From the NCBI GenBank assembly GCA_947470105.1, contig CANISR010000012.1, forward strand, positions 1 through 38,268: a stretch of DNA of 38,268 nucleotides, in the 5' to 3' direction. The notes beneath the pieces were generated by a model. That model was not told the origin of the DNA and did no database searches. It saw nothing but the letters and a program-made list of their open reading frames with translations. This DNA comes from Fidelibacterota bacterium. Lineage in GTDB: Bacteria > Pseudomonadota > Alphaproteobacteria > Rhodospirillales > Rhodospirillaceae. Positions 8,838 through 17,575 of the stretch are shown piece by piece. Each line of letters begins with the position of its first letter. The stretch's first letter is position 1. The position numbers were made by a program, and so were the translations under genes.

Positions 8838-10190
8838 TTAAGCCAGGATTTCGCCGATGGCCTTGTTGGTGTTGTTGCTCTTGGTGCCCCACTCCTTCAC
8901 CTGCAGGCCCATGACCTGCATGGCGGTGAATCCGAGGCGGGTGGCGGGGCTGCCGGCGCCGTCGATATGCAGGCCGCTCTTGAGCTTGCCGCCGGCACGG
9001 CCGGCCGTGAACATCGGCATGCCGTCGAGGGAGTGGACGCGGGCGTAACCATGATCCGTGATCGCGTGGATGAAGACGTTATCGAGCACGGTGCCGTCGC
9101 CTTCCTTCACTTTGCTGAAGGCCTGCACGTAGTAGGCCCATTCCTCCATGGCGCGGCGGGTGAACCACGAGGCGTTGGGCTGATAGCCCAGGGTGTCATC
9201 CACAGCTTCTTCATGGGTGCAGGTGTGGTGCGGCTTCTCGTAGCCGGGCTTGATCGTGGAAGATGACGCCGCCGCGTAGGCCATGTTGAACACGCGGGTC
9301 TGATCGCAGGCCACCGCCATGACCATGATATCGGTCATGAGCCGGTGCCGCGCCGAGACCATTTCGGCAGCACCCCCCATGGCGCCGTCTTCCTTGGGCG
9401 CCTTCACCGGCACGCAGGCGGCGCGCGGCTCGGGCTTGGTGAGCTGCTGGTCAAGCTGCTTCTCGATATGGCGCAGACCGCTGAGGTACTGGTCGACACG
9501 GGCCTTGTCCTCGGCGCCGACGCGGGATTCCACGCGTTTGACGTCGTCCATGACCGCCGACAGCACGCTCTTGCGCACCATGGCCTTGGGGTTCGGCTTG
9601 AACTCCTTGGCGTTCGGGTCCTGGAACTCCGGCCCGAACAGGCGGGTATAAAACTGCGTCGGCGACCACTCCGGCGTCGTCGGCGTGGTCTGGTTCTCAT
9701 AGGAATAAGTCGTACGCACGTCGCCCGTGGCCGTGGCCGTGAGCGTCTTGAACCGGGTCTTGCGGCTGACTTCGTTGGCGATGGTGATGTCGATGGACTC
9801 TCCGGGCTTGTCGCCGGCGGTCTGGGGTGTCGACCCGCTCATCTGAATCACCCAGCCGGTGTAGTGGCACAGGTTCTGATAGGTGTCGCGGAAGGCGGTG
9901 AAATTGGTAAGAAGGTTGATCCGGTCCCGTACCGGCGCCAGCATGGCGATCTCCTCGGGGAGATCGAAGCCGGCGCCGCGCTTCTTGGGGACGAAAATCT
10001 TGGACGACATGCCTAGCCCCCAGAACCAGGTGCCGTAGCGCACCGGCAGGGGCGACCCGTCGGCCATGGCGTTGCCATTGCCGTTGAGGAACACGTCCAG
10101 CAGCGGCAAGGCCACCGTGACCGCCGAACCGTTCAACATGCCCTTGAGCATGCGGCGGCGGTTCAGGAGGGAGATGAGGAAAGAGTCCAT
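8838..10190 (-). CDS. DUF1552 (HXXSHH-family) exported protein
   Basis: A 450-residue exported protein. Its N-terminus, LLNRRRMLKGMLNGSAVTVALPLL, is a Tat-like signal (paired Arg, then a hydrophobic stretch), so it is probably exported folded. The body matches the DUF1552 family: the early GTWFWGLGMSSKIFVP and INLLTNF, then PGESIDITIANEV, the VDQYLSGLRHIEKQL helix, and the end GMPMFTAGRAGGKLKSGLHI. The family is named for an H-x-x-S-H-H motif. The matching place here, about residue 320, reads HHTCTHE, a variant. The start at 10190 has GGAG 6 bases upstream; a longer form could start at 10205. It is encoded directly after the PSD-type lipoprotein, the usual partner. Confidence 0.88.
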   Translation of the reverse strand: MDSFLISLLNRRRMLKGMLNGSAVTVALPLLDVFLNGNGNAMADGSPLPVRYGTWFWGLGMSSKIFVPKKRGAGFDLPEEIAMLAPVRDRINLLTNFTAFRDTYQNLCHYTGWVIQMSGSTPQTAGDKPGESIDITIANEVSRKTRFKTLTATATGDVRTTYSYENQTTPTTPEWSPTQFYTRLFGPEFQDPNAKEFKPNPKAMVRKSVLSAVMDDVKRVESRVGAEDKARVDQYLSGLRHIEKQLDQQLTKPEPRAACVPVKAPKEDGAMGGAAEMVSARHRLMTDIMVMAVACDQTRVFNMAYAAASSSTIKPGYEKPHHTCTHEEAVDDTLGYQPNASWFTRRAMEEWAYYVQAFSKVKEGDGTVLDNVFIHAITDHGYARVHSLDGMPMFTAGRAGGKLKSGLHIDGAGSPATRLGFTAMQVMGLQVKEWGTKSNNTNKAIGEILA

Positions 10191-10201
10191 TTTGTACTCC
10201 A

Positions 10202-11917
10202 TCATTTCGCGGATGATTTAAGCGCGGTGCGCGCCTCGTTTTTCGCAGCGGGGGGAGCTTCCACCGCCGAGAACGCGGTGCTTAGGGCGATGGTGCGCAG
10301 AAGTGTCGGGAAGCGGTAGCCGCTGGCCGCGAACTGCGCGTTCAAATAGGCCAGCATGGGCCTGGCGGCGTCGGTGACGGAGCCGCCGGAGCCGTAGCTG
10401 AAAGTCCGCTCTACCAGGCACGTGGGCAGCGACGGGTGGTCGTGCAGGGCCTGGCCCAGGCCCACGACGTTGGTGAAGGCTTTGCCATCCAGACTGCCGC
10501 TGGCGTCGATGGCCTCGCCTTTTTCGGTGGTGCGGAACTTGCCCGAGCCGTCGAAATTCTCGAGCGCCAAGCCCATGGGATCAGTGATCTTGTGGCAGCC
10601 GGCGCAGACCGGATTGGCGAGGTGCAAGTTTACCCGCTCGCGCTGGGTCTTGATGTTGGACTTGGGATTCTCGACCGCCGAGAAGTCCACATTGGCGGGC
10701 GGCCGCGGCACCGCTTGGCACAGCAGCAGTTCACGCAAGGCCTTGCCGCGCAACGTTGGCGAACTGCGGCCCGGATGCGAATGCACCGCGAGGAAGCTGA
10801 TGTGGGTAAGGATGCCAGTGCGCGGACTTTCGGCCGGGAACTCGTAAGGCACCCAGCCGCGTCCGGCGGGTACGCCGTAGATCGGCGCGAGTGCTGTCGA
10901 GATGAAGGTTTTGCGCGTGGTGTAGAGGTCGCGGTAGTCGCCGTTGTTGGTGACCAGGTGATCGACGATGGTGCGCAGGGTCTGCTCGCGGGCATCGGCG
11001 GCGGTGGCGCCGGTGAACGACGGATAGGTCTCGGCGTCCTTCGAAAGTGTGGCGAAGTCGTCGAAGCCGAACATGTCGTCGAAGAAGGCGCGCACGCCGG
11101 ATTCAACCCGCGGGCTGGCCAGCATCATTTCGACCACGCGGGCGCGGCCCTTGGGTGTCTGCAATTCGCCGCGGGCGGCGGCGTCCAGCAGCGCGCTGTC
11201 CGGCCCGGCGTTCCACAGGAACAGGCTGAGACGGGTGGCGAGCGAATAGGCCTCCAGCCGCTGATGGCCGGGGCGCGCGGGGTCGGCTTCGGTGGTCTCG
11301 GCGATCAGCAGCATCTCGGGGCTGAGCAGCATGCCCTCCAATGCGTAGGCCAATCCGGCGTAGAAATCCTTGAAGCGCACCGCGGCCTCATTGGCTTCCT
11401 TGACCAGAGCTTCGGATTGATCCGGCGCCAGCGGGTGGCGATAGAGAAGCCGGCCGATGGCGGGCAGGAATTTGCCCGCACAGGCCGCGTCGGCGGCTTT
11501 GTCGTCCTTGGGCTTGCACGGAATCAGGAACGTGCGGTGGGTTGCATTGGTGACCTCGGAGGCCACCAGGGACGCGGTGCGTTGATACTGCTCGAGCTGA
11601 GAGTCACTGACGCCGGCGACGGCGGCGCCGTTGCCGAGCAGGCCGGTCGTGCGCACCAGCGGCGGGAAGCGGGTGTCGAACTTGAGGTCCGGCCCGAAAA
11701 TATTGGCGAGCGTGTTGGTGTACTGCTGCGCGCTCATGACCCGAAGACGTCGCGGCGTAGCGACGTCGGCAGGCGCGGAGGCGTCGCTCGAAGTGGCGCC
11801 CGCAGCGACCTTGGGGGCAGCGCGCCCAGCGGAGGTCGTAGAAGAGGGCGCCGAGCACCCCGCGGCGATCACGGCGCAAAAGGCTACGGAGAGAATTCTT
11901 GAATATACGCGCAACAC
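10202..11917 (-). CDS. PSD/DUF1592-DUF1588-DUF1585 lipoprotein with CXXCH motif
   Basis: A 571-residue exported lipoprotein. The lipobox is VIAAGC near residue 21. The order follows the planctomycete-type PSD family: an N-terminal PSD3-like part (RRLRVMSAQQYTNTLANIFG), DUF1592 (SLATRLSLFLWNAGPD), DUF1588 with HSHPGRSSPTLRGKALRELLLC, and DUF1585 (CLVERTFSYGSG). A single c-type haem motif, CAGCH, lies at residues 438-442 in the conserved context NPVCAGCHKITDPMGLALENFD. Haem binding is likely for the family but not proven. The start is GTG 11917 or TTG 11914, both behind AGGGAG. It is the first gene of the four-gene exported operon. Confidence 0.88.
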   Translation of the reverse strand: MLRVYSRILSVAFCAVIAAGCSAPSSTTSAGRAAPKVAAGATSSDASAPADVATPRRLRVMSAQQYTNTLANIFGPDLKFDTRFPPLVRTTGLLGNGAAVAGVSDSQLEQYQRTASLVASEVTNATHRTFLIPCKPKDDKAADAACAGKFLPAIGRLLYRHPLAPDQSEALVKEANEAAVRFKDFYAGLAYALEGMLLSPEMLLIAETTEADPARPGHQRLEAYSLATRLSLFLWNAGPDSALLDAAARGELQTPKGRARVVEMMLASPRVESGVRAFFDDMFGFDDFATLSKDAETYPSFTGATAADAREQTLRTIVDHLVTNNGDYRDLYTTRKTFISTALAPIYGVPAGRGWVPYEFPAESPRTGILTHISFLAVHSHPGRSSPTLRGKALRELLLCQAVPRPPANVDFSAVENPKSNIKTQRERVNLHLANPVCAGCHKITDPMGLALENFDGSGKFRTTEKGEAIDASGSLDGKAFTNVVGLGQALHDHPSLPTCLVERTFSYGSGGSVTDAARPMLAYLNAQFAASGYRFPTLLRTIALSTAFSAVEAPPAAKNEARTALKSSAK

Positions 11918-11963
11918 CAGCTCCCTGTGCCCGGCGACGGTCCTCCCGAGCCAGCGAATACTT

Positions 11964-11981
11964 TATATGATGCATTATATA
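11964..11981. promoter_or_regulatory. AT-rich palindrome overlapping a -10-like element before the exported operon
   Basis: An 18-bp near-perfect palindrome, TATATGATG/CATTATATA (one mismatch per arm), stands out in GC-rich DNA 47-64 bases before the PSD lipoprotein gene. On the minus strand it contains TATAAT. A second small inverted repeat (GAGGT, CATC, ACCTC) lies beside it at about 11990-12003. It is probably promoter plus operator. Confidence 0.4.
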
Positions 11982-12135
11982 TCAAGCGGGAGGTCATCAC
12001 CTCTCCGAACGGCCTCCGAGAACTAAAAGGCGAAAAACGGCCCCAAGTCGCCATATCGCACCGCACCATAGCCGCACCTGAAAATAGCCGGCGGCGCGAC
12101 TCGAACTGTGGGGGCTTTTCATGAAGGCGGACGAA

Positions 12136-12175
12136 CGCCAGACGCGGGCTATTGCGTTGCCTTCGGCGTCTGGCG
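12136..12175. repeat. Inverted repeat over the amidase stop codon
   Basis: CGCCAGACGC (12136-12145) and its exact complement (12166-12175) flank 20 bases that contain the stop codon of the minus-strand amidase gene. It could end or protect the amidase transcript. No T-run follows. Confidence 0.4.
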
Positions 12176-13849
12176 GCGGCGGGTGGCTTGTTCGAACGCA
12201 AACGCCAGCCCCAACAGCTTGGGCTCGCTGCAGGCCTGACCGAGCAAGCTCACCCCGAACGGCCGTGACTTATCCGGCGTGTCGCCAGCAGGCGCGCGCG
12301 GGTTGGAAACCAAGGCGAAGGGCACGGTGATCGCGGGATATCCGGCCAGCGCGCCGATGCTGGAGGCGCCGCCACCCGGAATCAGCAGCGCATCAAGTTT
12401 ATTGGCGGTGATGGCGGCATCGATGCCGTATTCACCGGCGAAGGCTTTGTCCTTGGCGCGGTCGGCTTCGTAGCGGGCCTTGTCCTTCTCCAGGTCCCAG
12501 GCGTCGGAGCGGTCGAGGAAGACCTGCCCAAACTTGATGGCGCCATAGGCTGCGTGCTCGGTGTTCCAGGCGCGCAGCTCGGTCATGGTCTTCACGGGCG
12601 CCGATGCGCCCTGACTCGCGAGCCACAGATTAAAGTCGCGCTTCATGCCGTAGCCCAGCACCGCCGAGCACAATTCGCGCGTATCCGCCGGATCTTCCGG
12701 CAATTCATCGCCGCACACGATCCGCCGCAGCACGTTCCTGGCGGGATCGGTGGCGGTCACGCTGGGGATGTCGGCCGGATCGACGATCTCGGCGCCCGCG
12801 GCTTTGAGTGCGGTGATGGCCTCCTGCATGGCTTCGGCTTCGTCGGGCCGCAGGCCGGGGCGGCCACGGACCGCGCCCGGCGGCGTGAACTTGTCGTAGT
12901 AGGCCGTGCGCGGAATACCGATGCGCGCACCCTTCAAAGCGTCGGCTTTGAGGGAAGGGAGATAGTCGTGTCCCGACGGCGTGCAAGTGTTGGTGGCGGG
13001 ATCGTTGGCGTCCGGGGCGGCGCCCTCCAGCGCACCCATGAGAATGGCGATGTCGGTGACCGTGCGCGCCATGGGGCCGGCGGTGTCCTGGTCGATGGTG
13101 ATGGGGATGATGCCGTGGCGGCTGATGCGCCCTATCGTCGGTCGCAACCCGACGATCATGGCGGCGTTGGACGGTCCCAGGACCGAGCCGCTGGTGTCGG
13201 TGCCGATGTTGGCGGCCCAGAACCCGGCGGCGACGCCGATGCCCGAGCTTGATCCGGCGGGGCTCAAGGCAGGTTCGCCGTTGTCGGCGGCGCGGGGATC
13301 GAAGGGGTTGTAGCTGAAACCGCGCACGGCGTTGTAGCCGCCGGGCGCCGGCGTCGGCGGTTCGGCCAGGGCCCCGGCCAGCTCCGACATGGTCGACTTG
13401 GCGAAGATCAGCGCGCCCGCGTCGCGCAGGTTCTTGACCAGCGTCGCCTCATAGGGCGGCACGAAATCCTTGAAGGCCAGCGCGCCGCCGGAGGTCGGCA
13501 TGGTGGTGGTCTGGATGTTGTCCTTCAGCGCGATGGGGATGCCGTGGAGGGGCCCGCGCACCTTGCCGGCCGCGCGCTCGCGGTCCATCTCATCGGCGTC
13601 TTTGAGCGCGTTGGGATTGACCGACACCATCCCATGAAGCTTGTTTTCATAGAGCGCGATGCGCACCAGATATTGGGTCGTCAATTCCCGCGAGGTGACG
13701 CGGCCGTCTTTCAGCGCGGCTTGAATCTCCTGGATGGTGGCGTTGGCCACATTGAACGGGGGGGCCGCTGGCTTGGGGGCGCAGCCGGCGATGATGCCAC
13801 AACCTAAAGCCAGGCAGACAAACGCCGCGGCGCCAAATTTAAACGGCAT
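12149..13849 (-). CDS. Amidase-signature lipoprotein
   Basis: A 566-residue hydrolase of the amidase-signature family, which cleaves amide bonds with a Lys-Ser-Ser triad. The expected parts are present: Lys109 in PIALKDN, the GSSSG segment near residues 199-203 (cis-Ser), and the likely nucleophile Ser222 in GTDTSGSV. The N-terminus is a lipoprotein signal (GCGIIAGC, Cys23), so it should be anchored in the cell envelope, unlike the cytosolic GatA of tRNA amidation. Start 13849 has GAGGGGG 4-5 bases upstream. It lies 230 bases upstream of the exported operon on the same strand. The substrate is unknown; a peptide or an aryl or fatty-acid amide is possible. A related amidase is cut by the right window end. 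Confidence 0.92.
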   Translation of the reverse strand: MPFKFGAAAFVCLALGCGIIAGCAPKPAAPPFNVANATIQEIQAALKDGRVTSRELTTQYLVRIALYENKLHGMVSVNPNALKDADEMDRERAAGKVRGPLHGIPIALKDNIQTTTMPTSGGALAFKDFVPPYEATLVKNLRDAGALIFAKSTMSELAGALAEPPTPAPGGYNAVRGFSYNPFDPRAADNGEPALSPAGSSSGIGVAAGFWAANIGTDTSGSVLGPSNAAMIVGLRPTIGRISRHGIIPITIDQDTAGPMARTVTDIAILMGALEGAAPDANDPATNTCTPSGHDYLPSLKADALKGARIGIPRTAYYDKFTPPGAVRGRPGLRPDEAEAMQEAITALKAAGAEIVDPADIPSVTATDPARNVLRRIVCGDELPEDPADTRELCSAVLGYGMKRDFNLWLASQGASAPVKTMTELRAWNTEHAAYGAIKFGQVFLDRSDAWDLEKDKARYEADRAKDKAFAGEYGIDAAITANKLDALLIPGGGASSIGALAGYPAITVPFALVSNPRAPAGDTPDKSRPFGVSLLGQACSEPKLLGLAFAFEQATRRRQTPKATQ

Positions 13850-14082
13850 GAATCCCCCTCATTGCACCGCTCCGAAAGCGCCACCCCGGCGCACCTTCGT
13901 CATGGTGCGGCGGCCGACTTGGGCAATCAACCGAGTATATTTTGCAGGCCGCCTGAGGATTTTTCACGCTTTTCTGAGGGCCCGCACTCCCGGGGTTGTG
14001 AGCCGTTCGGGCGCAAAGATGGCGCCAAAGCTGTTATAAGTCGCTGTAATAAGCCTCAGTGCCGGCTACCTCTGGAGATGTC

Positions 14083-14517
14083 ATGAACCGCCGCGTCCTT
14101 GCCGTCCTTGCCGTCCTTGGCGTCCTTGCGTGCCTGGCTTCACCGCCGTCCCGCGCCACGCAACTGCCCAACGGCGTGATTGTCTCCAGCGCGAGCGACC
14201 TGGAATTCCAGTGCGTCAACGCCGTGGTGCTGGCCGAAACCAAGAACCGCACCTTCACGGAAGACCAGCGCCTGGCGGCGCAATACTGCGCGGGATATTT
14301 TTCCGCGCTCAACGATACGCTGATGGTGCTGCGCGACAGCGGCTTCAATCCCATGGGGATTTGCTATCCCGCCGCACCCCAGCCGCCGGTGGTCGCCATC
14401 CGCGCGTTTATCGATTTCGTCAATCATCACGAAGACGCGCGCAAATCCCTGGCCATGCCGGTGGCGCTGGCCGCCCTCGCCGAGGCGTTCCCCTGCAGCC
14501 GCTTCACGCCGAAGTAA
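14083..14517 (+). CDS. Rap1a/Tai-like secreted protein
   Basis: A 144-residue exported protein. The signal peptide is about residues 1-26 (MNRRVLAVLAVLGVLACLAS...). The mature part has the Rap1a/Tai pattern: four cysteines (FQCVN, AQYCAGYF, GICYP, FPCSRF), the helix QYCAGYFSALND, and a C-terminal VALAALAEAFPC. The founding members are immunity proteins against type VI amidase effectors, but many homologues stand alone in genomes. No effector or secretion gene lies near, so immunity is not supported here. Start 14083 has GGAG 5 bases upstream. It is divergent from the amidase lipoprotein gene. Confidence 0.75.
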   Translation: MNRRVLAVLAVLGVLACLASPPSRATQLPNGVIVSSASDLEFQCVNAVVLAETKNRTFTEDQRLAAQYCAGYFSALNDTLMVLRDSGFNPMGICYPAAPQPPVVAIRAFIDFVNHHEDARKSLAMPVALAALAEAFPCSRFTPK

Positions 14518-14806
14518 TTCTCAGCAGGTCTGAAATAATTCTCACGCCGATTTTCCGAAGACGAACACTTTGGCGATCGAGCCAGACGTTTTTCTGAACA
14601 GTTGCGTTGATTTGCCTGCGAAATTAAAGCTCCTTTCCTCAAGCTTTCTATTGGCGGGACAACCTATCTATAGCGTAATCTTGTCACGCGAGAGGGCGAC
14701 GCACTGTTTAATATAGACTCCCGTGTATCCGCCGGCCTGTTCTCGCGCGCGTATTGCTCCTGCGCGAGGTGAGCCGGTCCCATCCCTCTCACTCGGGTGA
14801 ACACAC

Positions 14807-15499
14807 GTGTCGCATCTCCTCCTCATCGAAGACGATTCCGATCTCGCAAGCGGCCTCAATGCGTCGCTGGCCCAGTCCGGCTACGACGTGACGCATCTCA
14901 CCAACGGCAACGAAGCCGTGGCCGCCTGCAACGGCTCCAACTACGACGTGGTGGTGCTGGACCTAGGGTTGCCCGATATCGACGGCATCGAAGCCCTGAA
15001 GCGCATGCGTGAGCAAGGCCTGCGCGCGCCGGTGCTGATCCTCACCGCCCGCGACGGCCTCAAGGACCGGGTCAACGGCCTCGACGCCGGCGCCGACGAT
15101 TATCTCGGCAAGCCCTTCGAACTCATGGAGCTGGAGGCGCGCGTGCGCGCGCTGTTGCGCCGGACGCGTGCGGGCGACGCCGAGCAGATGAAGTTCGGCT
15201 CCATCAGCTTCGACAGCACCGAGCGCCAAATGTTCGTCAACGGCAAGCCGCTCCTGCTCACCGCCCGCGAGATCGCGGTGCTCGAAGCGCTGCTGGCCAA
15301 GGCCGGGCGCATCGTCAGCAAGGAAAACATCTTTAGCTCGATCTATGAACTGGAGAGCGACGCGAGCACCTCGGCGATCGAGGTTTACGTCAGCCGCGTG
15401 CGCAAGAAACTCGACGCCGCCGGCGCCGGCGTGGGGATCCGCGTTCTGCGGGGCCTGGGCTACCGGCTGGAGCTGGCCGAGGAAGCCCTTAGTGCTTAA
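14807..15499 (+). CDS. OmpR/PhoB-family response regulator
   Basis: A 230-residue two-component transcription factor. The receiver domain is at residues 1-115, with the acidic pocket IEDD, phosphoacceptor Asp52 (VVLDLGLPD) and Lys102 (LGKPFE). The C-terminal OmpR-type winged helix (about 130-225) has LLLTAREIAVLEALLAKAGRIVSKE and the recognition helix SAIEVYVSRVRKKL followed by IRVLRGLGYRL. The start is GTG at 14807. It is encoded 12 bases before its histidine kinase. Confidence 0.93.
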   Translation: MSHLLLIEDDSDLASGLNASLAQSGYDVTHLTNGNEAVAACNGSNYDVVVLDLGLPDIDGIEALKRMREQGLRAPVLILTARDGLKDRVNGLDAGADDYLGKPFELMELEARVRALLRRTRAGDAEQMKFGSISFDSTERQMFVNGKPLLLTAREIAVLEALLAKAGRIVSKENIFSSIYELESDASTSAIEVYVSRVRKKLDAAGAGVGIRVLRGLGYRLELAEEALSA

Positions 15500-15511
15500 A
15501 GCAGCCATCGC

Positions 15512-16945
15512 ATGATCGAACTGCGGCCCGATAGTTTAAGACGGAGGCTTCTCGTCCGGCTATCGGTGCCGCTGCTTGGTCTCATGCTGGTGGGCGCGGT
15601 CTTGTCGTTCGGGGCAGCGCGCTATTTCGCCGCCATGGTGCACGACCAGTGGCTCTATGACTCCGCCATGTCGCTGGCGTCGCAGATCGGCCAGATCGAG
15701 GGGCAGGCCGCGTTGGACCTGACCGATCAGGCGGTCCAGATGTTCGAGTGGGACCACACCGACCGCATCTATTACGAAGTGGCAGGTCCGCTGGGCCACA
15801 TCTTCGGCAACACCGTCGTGCCGTTGCGGCCCGAGGTCACAGCCAATCCGCAGCCTGGCGTGCCGCGCTATTTCGCGACCGTGGTGGAGGGCATTCCCGT
15901 CCGTGCCGCCACCATCTTTGTGACCGGCGCCGGCGGCCAGCCGGTGACCGTGACGGTGGCCGAGACCCTGGCCAAGCGCGATACCGTGGTGCGCCACATC
16001 ATGGTGGCCATGCTGCCGTTGGAGGCGGGGTTTCTGCTGATCGCCGGCGCGCTGATCTGGTTCACGGTTACTACTACCTTGCGCAGCCTCGACACCTTGT
16101 CGCAGCGTATCGCCGGGCTGGACGCCGACCGGTTGGAACCGGTGTCGGATGTGTCCGACGTGCCGGCGGAAGTGGGCCCGCTTGTGAACGCGCTCAACCA
16201 GCTCATCGCGCGCCTTGCCAACGTCACGGAAGCGCAGCGGCGCTTCGTCGCCAATGCAGCCCACCAACTGCGCACGCCGCTCGCCGCCATGCAGGTCCAG
16301 ACCCAGCGCGCGCTGCGCGAGGCGGACCCGGCGCGCCAGGCGTCGGCGTTGGCGGATATTCAAAAGGCGATGGTGCGCCTCAAGCATATGACCCAGCAGT
16401 TGCTGAGCCTGGCGCGGGCCGAGCACGAGCCGGGGCGGACCCTGGAAATGCAGGATCTGGACTTGGCGGCGCTGACGCGCGATGCGCTGGAGCCACTGGC
16501 AGACGCCGCCATCGCCAGGTCCATGGACCTCGGCTACGACGGACCGTCCATCGGTGTATGGATTAAGGCCGAACCGCAGTTGCTGCGTGAACTGATCGCC
16601 AACCTGGTGGACAACGCCATCCGCTATGGCCGCATGGGCGGCATGGTCACCGCGCGCGTGACGCGGGCGCCCCTCTCCATCGCGGTGGAAGATGATGGCC
16701 CCGGCATTCCCGACGCCGAACGCGCTCACGTGACCGAGCGGTTTTACCGCCTGTCGTCGAGCCCGGCGGGGGGTAGTGGTCTCGGCCTGTCGATCGCGTC
16801 CGAAATTGCCGCGCGCCATAACGCGACCTTGACCATCACGACACCGCCCAGCGGGTGCGGGACTCTGGTCACGATTACGTTTTCCGGCATGGAGAGCGCG
16901 AGCCCACCGCAAACCGCGCCGCCGCGCGCGGCCGCGGCGGAGTGA
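15512..16945 (+). CDS. TctE/QseC-type sensor histidine kinase
   Basis: A 477-residue inner-membrane sensor kinase. Transmembrane helix 1 is about residues 15-40. A periplasmic sensor domain of the 2CSK_N kind spans about 41-165 (WLYDSAMSLASQI is typical), helix 2 about 167-190, then a HAMP-like linker. The dimerisation helix has phospho-acceptor His251 in NAAHQLRTPLA. The ATPase domain has NLVDNAIRYG, EDDGPGIP and GGSGLGLSIA. TctE-type kinases usually sense small carboxylates, but no transporter gene is adjacent, so the signal is unknown. A Pro/Ala-rich tail follows the catalytic domain. Confidence 0.93.
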   Translation: MIELRPDSLRRRLLVRLSVPLLGLMLVGAVLSFGAARYFAAMVHDQWLYDSAMSLASQIGQIEGQAALDLTDQAVQMFEWDHTDRIYYEVAGPLGHIFGNTVVPLRPEVTANPQPGVPRYFATVVEGIPVRAATIFVTGAGGQPVTVTVAETLAKRDTVVRHIMVAMLPLEAGFLLIAGALIWFTVTTTLRSLDTLSQRIAGLDADRLEPVSDVSDVPAEVGPLVNALNQLIARLANVTEAQRRFVANAAHQLRTPLAAMQVQTQRALREADPARQASALADIQKAMVRLKHMTQQLLSLARAEHEPGRTLEMQDLDLAALTRDALEPLADAAIARSMDLGYDGPSIGVWIKAEPQLLRELIANLVDNAIRYGRMGGMVTARVTRAPLSIAVEDDGPGIPDAERAHVTERFYRLSSSPAGGSGLGLSIASEIAARHNATLTITTPPSGCGTLVTITFSGMESASPPQTAPPRAAAAE

Positions 16946-16988
16946 GGTCTTCAGCGCGTTGTGCTTTGTTCCTGAGCGAAGCGGGCTA

Positions 16989-17405
16989 TTAAGCGCGCCG
17001 CTCCAGCCGCACCACATTAGAGCGCACCGCGGCGGTGAGCGGCACCATCATGGCGCTCTGGCTTTTGAGCATGAGTGACGCCACGTCGCAGGACGTGGCG
17101 GCCATGGCTTCCCACAGCGCGAAGGGCCCCATCTGCGCCCGGGCGGTGAGCATGCGCCGGGCCACGGCCGGGGCAAAGGTCATCATCGTGCCGACGAGCG
17201 CCATGCCGACCGCATAGGATGCAGTGATCTTCTCCATGACCATGCGTGACATCTCCGCCGGGTCGGCGGGGCCTTGGGTGCGCATGGCGATGACCTTACC
17301 GGTGCCCGCGGCCAACTCCGCGGTGCCGCGCAGGCTGCGCGCAGCGGCGACGAAATTTCGCTCCGCCTTCTTGAGTGCGGCCTTGCGGGTGGATTTCGTG
17401 CGCAT
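16989..17405 (-). CDS. Phasin-like protein
   Basis: A 138-residue protein, mostly alpha-helical and rich in Ala and Met. A basic N-terminus (MRTKSTRKAALKKAE) precedes long amphipathic helices (SRMVMEKITASYAVGMALVG... and ...LTAAVRSNVVRLERRA). This pattern resembles phasins, which coat polyhydroxyalkanoate granules, but no signature motif makes it certain. Start 17405 has AGGA 5 bases upstream. It is convergent with the histidine kinase gene. A near-consensus EcfG site lies upstream, so stress control is plausible. No PHA synthase gene is in the window. Confidence 0.6.
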   Translation of the reverse strand: MRTKSTRKAALKKAERNFVAAARSLRGTAELAAGTGKVIAMRTQGPADPAEMSRMVMEKITASYAVGMALVGTMMTFAPAVARRMLTARAQMGPFALWEAMAATSCDVASLMLKSQSAMMVPLTAAVRSNVVRLERRA

Positions 17406-17457
17406 GGGGGTCCTATCAGTTCTGAGTCGCGGTGATTGGTGTTGAAGTCCTCTGCAC

Positions 17458-17482
17458 AACGTCGCCGCGCGCGAATTGTTAC
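17458..17482 (-). promoter_or_regulatory. Near-consensus EcfG promoter for phasin-like gene
   Basis: On the minus strand the site reads GTAAC, 16 bases, CGTT, eight of nine positions of the alphaproteobacterial EcfG consensus GGAAC-N16/17-CGTT. It ends about 53 bases before the phasin-like start. It is back to back with a perfect site for the divergent gene. Confidence 0.4.
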
Positions 17483-17575
17483 TGCTGCATAAACACCAGA
17501 TGCGCCGGGCTTATGGGTGCAGTGCTGTCAATGCATCATAACATTCATGTGGCGGCTTTCTTTCCCGGTCACACA

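Noticed and set aside
12080-12125. Possible tRNA 3' half (GACTCGAACTGTGGG-like bases)
   Set aside because: No acceptor stem, anticodon arm or D-arm can be paired around it.
14083-14517. Type VI secretion immunity locus
   Set aside because: The Rap1a/Tai-like protein has no neighbouring amidase effector of the Ssp/Tae kind or secretion gene; the nearby amidase-signature lipoprotein is a different enzyme family.
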